Shown here: positions 61,066 to 64,000 of the stretch, piece after piece | How the letters are laid out: every line of letters begins with the position of its first letter | Position numbering within the stretch: the stretch's first letter is position 1 | DNA from: Streptomyces mobaraensis | GTDB lineage: Bacteria > Actinomycetota > Actinomycetes > Streptomycetales > Streptomycetaceae | DNA: 64,000 nucleotides | Direction: 5' to 3' | Assembly: GCF_020099395.1 (NCBI RefSeq) | Contig: NZ_CP083590.1 | Span: forward strand, 6,262,001-6,326,000 | Position numbers and translations under genes: made by a program | Notes under the pieces: model-generated | What the model saw: only the letters and a program-made list of their open reading frames with translations | Told to the model about the DNA's origin: nothing | The model's database searches: none

Positions 61066-61385
61066 GGCTTTCCTTCCGGTGCGGCGGGTGGTGTCGGCCG
61101 TACGCCGGTGTCGGCCCTCTGTCGGCTTCGGTCCTACGTCGGCTTCGGCGTTGGCGTCGGCTCTTCGCTCGGCGCGCGGACGGGCCGCCGTCGTGCTGCG
61201 GCGGCCCGTCGTACGGCCGTCACCCGCCGGGGCGGGCGGGCGACGTGTCGCGGTGGTCCGGACGGTGGCGTGCGGGACGCCGGGAGACGGCTGCCCGAGG
61301 CGGGTCCGGAGCCGGCCGCGTCAGGGGGCCCGGAACGGCTGCTCGTGGCAGCCGGACGGAACGGTCACTCGCGACAGGCAAGCGG
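61066..61385 (-). other. 320-bp lanA-lanM spacer with attenuator hairpin
   Basis: Contains GACGGGCCGCC / GTCGTGCTGC / GGCGGCCCGTC (61179-61210), a terminator-like hairpin that could reduce read-through from the abundant lanA message into lanM. Near-direct repeats CGGTCACTCGCGACAGG and CGGTCACTTGCAACAGG, 20 bp apart, lie at the lanA stop. Short GTCGGCTTCG-type repeats fill 61097-61160. No gene seen. Confidence 0.55.
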
Positions 61386-61571
61386 TCACTTGCAACAGGT
61401 CCAGAACGGCGCGGACATGGTCTTGATGGCGATGGTGCCCGACATGGCCTGGACCCCGCCGCGCTCGCCCGGCAGTTCCTCGGTCAGGTCGATGGAGCCC
61501 GCGGGGTGCGCGGGAGCCGCGGCCAGGGTCTCGCGGTAGGCACAGTCCTTCCACGCCTGCACGGTGTTCAT
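61386..61571 (-). CDS. lanA: class II lanthipeptide precursor (mersacidin/lichenicidin-type leader)
   Basis: 61 residues from ATG 61571 with GAGGAGG 6 bases upstream. The leader has the family pattern AWKD..YR..L....AHPAG.I.LTEE (residues 6-32) and a GG at 38-39. The predicted core (residues 40-61) ends SGTIAIKTMSAPFWTCCK: five Ser/Thr (44, 46, 51, 53, 58) and two adjacent C-terminal Cys (59, 60), so at most two lanthionine rings. It lies directly upstream of lanM in the same direction. The core does not match a lantibiotic I can name. Confidence 0.85.
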   Translation of the reverse strand: MNTVQAWKDCAYRETLAAAPAHPAGSIDLTEELPGERGGVQAMSGTIAIKTMSAPFWTCCK

Positions 61572-62090
61572 GGGAATCCTCCTCGTCGTGGACGGAGCCC
61601 GGGTGGGCTCCCTTGCCGGTGCGCCCTCCGCCCGGCGGGCGGAGGAAAACGGTGGGGAGCGCGGGGGTGGCTCGGGGCGCTCGTCGGCGGACGGTCGGCG
61701 GCGCCGTGCGGGAGGGGACGGCGGTCCGGGTGCGCCGTGGAAGTGCGGACGGCGGTGGTCCCCGAGGCGGTGGCGCGTCGGTCGGGACAGGGCTCGCGAC
61801 CCGACGCGACGCGGAACGGATGTGCCGCGCGGAACTCGGCCGTGCCGCCCGGTACTTGAGATCAGGCCACCGGGCTCACGACGGAATCCGGTGCGCTCAC
61901 GATGGCCGGCCGTGCGTCCGGAAGCCCTTGTCGCAGGTGAATGTGGTCCTCCCTTGTCCCCCGTGTATTCCCCCGTGTGAGGGACATCACGGCCGAAGCG
62001 TCGTCCCAGTGGTGCTCGTTCGGAACGCTAGCACCACGCGTTGCGAGCGCATGGGCGCTTTTCGGCCATTGGGCGCCGCTGCGTCAGGGG
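61572..62090 (-). promoter_or_regulatory. 519-bp upstream region of lanA with palindromes and direct repeats
   Basis: No gene seen. Contains a 21-bp perfect palindrome CCTCCGCCCG-G-CGGGCGGAGG (61625-61645) in the probable lanA leader; a direct repeat ACACGGGGGA twice at 12-bp period on the minus strand (61957-61978); and a 29-bp palindrome with GTGGTGCT / AGCACCAC arms and a CGTTCGGAACG centre (62009-62037). The last is 54 bases past the hydrolase stop and could be its terminator or an operator. Confidence 0.5.
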
Positions 62091-62939
62091 TCAGGAAACC
62101 GTCGTCGAGCGGAGGAACTCATGCAGAACGGTGGTGAGTTGGGCGGGGGCGTCCTCCTGGACCAGGTGGCCCGCGCCGGGGATCGGCTCGAAGGAGGCGC
62201 CGGGTATCGCGGCGGCCAGCTCACGGCCCTTCTCCACCGGGATCCACGCGTCGTCCGTGCCCCAGCACACCGTGACCGGGAGGCCGATCTCGCCGTAGCG
62301 GCCCTGGATCTCGTCGGTGTGACGCTGGTCGGCCTGGGCGATCTGCCGGTAGAACGCCGGCTGGCCCGCCGCGCCGAGCCAGGGCTCGACGAGCCGCTCC
62401 AGGGCGGCGGGGTGCAGGCCGGGCCCGCCGGTCGTGCCGATGTACTCGCGGACGAGCGCGGCGTGCAGCGCGGGCGGCAACTGCTCGAAGACGGGGGAGT
62501 GTTCACCGACGAGGCGGAAGAACGGCGAGCCCCATGGGGCCAGTGCCACCGGGTCGACGAGGGCGAGCGCGCGGTAGCGGGCGCCGTGCAGCAGGTGGGC
62601 GCGCAGGGCGACGGCGCCGCCGAAGTCGTGGGCCACGACCAGGGGTTCGGCCAGTTCCCAGTGGGCCAGGAGCTCGCCGAAGACACGGCCCTGGGCGGCC
62701 AGGGAGACGTCCTGTCCCTCGGTTTTCTCCGACTGCCCGTAGCCGGGCATGTCCCAGACGTACACCTGGTGGTCGCGGGCGAGCGACCGGGCCACCGCGC
62801 GCCAGACGAAGGACGAGAACGGGGTGCCGTGCAGCAGGACGACCGGCGGCCGGCCCCGCTCGCCGAGACGGTCCCAGCGGACCTCGCCGGTGGGCCCGGC
62901 GAAGGTCCGCGTCAACTGCCATGCCGTCGTGTCCCGCAT
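62091..62939 (-). CDS. alpha/beta hydrolase, haloalkane dehalogenase/epoxide hydrolase-like
   Basis: 282 residues from ATG 62939 (GAGAGGA upstream). HGTPFSSFVWR forms the oxyanion region. The nucleophile elbow is VVAHDFGGAVAL, with Asp (residue 105) rather than Ser, which points to the dehalogenase/epoxide hydrolase branch rather than esterases. The catalytic His is in GAGHLVQEDAP. A cap domain lies between. The substrate is unknown. Same strand as the lanthipeptide genes but separated by 519 bases. Confidence 0.88.
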   Translation of the reverse strand: MRDTTAWQLTRTFAGPTGEVRWDRLGERGRPPVVLLHGTPFSSFVWRAVARSLARDHQVYVWDMPGYGQSEKTEGQDVSLAAQGRVFGELLAHWELAEPLVVAHDFGGAVALRAHLLHGARYRALALVDPVALAPWGSPFFRLVGEHSPVFEQLPPALHAALVREYIGTTGGPGLHPAALERLVEPWLGAAGQPAFYRQIAQADQRHTDEIQGRYGEIGLPVTVCWGTDDAWIPVEKGRELAAAIPGASFEPIPGAGHLVQEDAPAQLTTVLHEFLRSTTVS

Positions 62940-62991
62940 GAGGATTCCTCTCGGTCGGGTGTGCGAACGCGAGGAATCGATCTTGCCGGGT

Positions 62992-63477
62992 TCAGGCTCC
63001 GGTCGTCGAACCGGGGCGGACGATCATCAGAACGGTGACGATCGCCCAGGTCAGAGCGAAGAGTCCGGTGATCATCGACAGTCGGGGCAGGCCCGCGGCG
63101 AGCTTGGGGGCCGCCTCCGGCTCGGTGTCCTGGAGGTCGAGCGCGTCGATGATCGCGTCCTGGCTGAACACCGCGATCGCCAGCAGCACCGCCGCCACCG
63201 CGGTCAGCGCCATCGAGACGACCAGCCAGGTGTCGCCCAGGACGCCCATCCGCTGCGCCGTCGCCATGCCGAAGGCGGGAACGGTCACCGAGATCGCCGA
63301 GTAGACCCGGGTGATGCGGTGGAGGATGCGCAGGGCCGCGGTGCCCTTCTTGGTGCGGTCGCCGTCGGGGGCCAGGGCCTGCCGCGCGAAGCGGGGGAAG
63401 AGGCTGGCGGCCACGGTCGCCGGTCCTATGAGCAGGATCGCTGCCAGCACATGCAGGCTGAGCAGGAGTTTCGTCAT
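62992..63477 (-). CDS. four-helix integral membrane protein (DUF2269-like)
   Basis: 161 residues from ATG 63477 (GGGAG upstream). Four hydrophobic helices (LLLSLHVLAAILLIGPATVAASLF; a middle pair; VAAVLLAIAVFSQDAIIDAL; GLFALTWAIVTVLMIV) with a conserved-looking N-terminal His in LSLHVLAA, as in DUF2269-type proteins. Function unknown. Precedes the hydrolase gene by 52 bases, so the two are probably co-transcribed. Confidence 0.8.
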   Translation of the reverse strand: MTKLLLSLHVLAAILLIGPATVAASLFPRFARQALAPDGDRTKKGTAALRILHRITRVYSAISVTVPAFGMATAQRMGVLGDTWLVVSMALTAVAAVLLAIAVFSQDAIIDALDLQDTEPEAAPKLAAGLPRLSMITGLFALTWAIVTVLMIVRPGSTTGA

Positions 63478-63664
63478 GGCTTTCCGCTCCCATCGCGGTC
63501 GGGCGGGCAGAACCGGGCCGGCCGAGGGTTTCAGTCTGGCTTAAACATCGTGAGACGCTAGCATCCCTGGGCGGCGTGGCCGGAAGTGGCCCCGGGTGTG
63601 ATGGCCGGGGGCCATGCGGCCGGAATGCCGGCGAGGATGCGGGCGAGGACGCGGGCGAGGGGTG
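63478..63664. other. upstream region of the membrane protein gene, no clear gene
   Basis: A locally A/T-richer patch (CTGGCTTAAACATCGTGAGACG at 63536-63557, shown in part) probably holds the minus-strand promoter. Downstream is GCGAGGACGCGGGCGAGG-type simple sequence. No ORF supported. Confidence 0.4.
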
Positions 63665-63670
63665 ATGGCG

Positions 63671-64000
63671 ATGGCCGGGGACGAGCGGACGGAAGCGGTC
63701 CGCGCGGAACCCGGAGCCGCAGCGGACGTACCGTCCGCTGGTGAGGGGCGCCGGCCCGGCGGAAGTGCGCCCGGCGAAAGTGTGCCTGGCGGGGGCCTGC
63801 CTGCCGGAGATGCGTCTGTCGGAGGTGCGCCTGGCGGGGGAGCGCCTATCCGAGGTGCGCTTGGCGGGGGAGCGCCTGCTGGGCGCGCGTCTGGTGGTGG
63901 CTCGCCTGCCGGAGATGCGTCTCACGAAGCAGCGCCCGGCGGAGGTCCGTCCGACGGGGGCCCGTCCTCCGGAGGGCCGCCTGCCGGAGGACCGCCCGCC
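63671..64000 (+). CDS. partial ORF with Gly/Pro/Ala-rich repetitive N-terminus, runs off the window
   Basis: ATG 63671 (or 63665) has GAGGGG just upstream and reads MAGDERTEAVRAEPGAAADV, then a disordered Gly/Pro/Ala repeat to the window end, like the N-terminal tails of Streptomyces membrane proteins. The frame at multiples of three, from GTG 63741, is also open and reads as a pentapeptide-like series (VRLAG-ERLSE-VRLAG-ERLLG-ARLVV) with higher GC3 but no SD. The choice needs the downstream sequence. Confidence 0.35.
   Translation, partial: MAGDERTEAVRAEPGAAADVPSAGEGRRPGGSAPGESVPGGGLPAGDASVGGAPGGGAPIRGALGGGAPAGRASGGGSPAGDASHEAAPGGGPSDGGPSSGGPPAGGPPA
63747..64000. repeat. degenerate 15-bp tandem repeat array
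   Basis: Units of the type GTGCGCCTGGCGGGG repeat with 15-bp period for at least 250 bp to the window edge, giving a five-residue period in every open frame. Confidence 0.8.

Noticed and set aside
62912..63925. Long minus-strand ORF of Arg/Ser/Pro repeats opposite the membrane protein
   Set aside because: Its repetitive peptide is only the antisense reading of the 15-bp array, and it overlaps a convincing membrane protein gene with a good SD.

Overview
This is a very GC-rich (about 70 percent) actinobacterial chromosome segment with many GTG and TTG starts, NNG/NNC codon choice and Streptomyces hallmark genes (bldD, the sIHF nucleoid protein, the fused actinobacterial pyr operon, a helicase-less priA). 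It is best read as a Streptomyces or close relative. About the first 50 kb is core chromosome; the last 13 kb or so is accessory.

Layout. 1-2.5 kb: 3' end of secD, then secF and apt as one operon. 2.7-5.2 kb: relA (long RSH). 5.3-7.6 kb: a DUF349 protein and a membrane-anchored cyclophilin on the minus strand. 7.8-10.5 kb: a glyoxalase-II-like hydrolase, hisS and a VKOR thiol oxidoreductase. 10.6-12 kb: rarA, followed by the first of three composite palindromic repeats. 12.2-13.7 kb: an iron-box-controlled DUF2470 protein divergent from rpsD. 13.9-24.1 kb: two small envelope proteins, alaS, ruvX, mltG and aroE, then aroC-aroK-aroB-aroQ, ended by the second repeat. 24.3-27.2 kb: a P-loop kinase, a divergent M24 peptidase, efp and nusB. 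bldD (minus) is convergent with nusB and divergent from the pyrimidine operon pyrR-pyrB-pyrC-PH protein-carA-carB, followed by pyrD-pyrF (36.1-38.1 kb). 38.3-42.4 kb: sIHF, gmk, rpoZ, coaBC and metK, ended by the third repeat. 42.7-49.1 kb: priA, an HTH protein, fmt, rsmB and rpe. 49.2-55.2 kb: a SorC regulator; a LysR / MFS exporter / streptothricin-type acetyltransferase cassette; and guaB1. 55.2-57.6 kb: an APC permease and an Lrp/AsnC regulator. 57.6-61.6 kb: a minimal class II lanthipeptide locus (lanA plus a frameshifted lanM). 62.1-64 kb: an alpha/beta hydrolase, a small membrane protein and a 15-bp-periodic repeat region running off the end.

How it fits together. The core genes supply translation (hisS, alaS, rpsD, efp, fmt, rsmB), nucleotides (pyr operon, apt, gmk, guaB1), aromatic precursors (aro cluster), cofactors (coaBC, metK), secretion (secDF) and global developmental or stress control (relA, bldD, sIHF). 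Points worth a second look are the orphan lanA with an unusual Cys-Cys end beside a frame-broken lanM, a nat-like antibiotic acetyltransferase next to an exporter and LysR regulator, three nested copies of a modular repeat with a related module inside the relA coding sequence, an iron box between rpsD and the DUF2470 gene, an M24 peptidase with nearly every metal ligand altered, and an upstream ORF overlapping metK.
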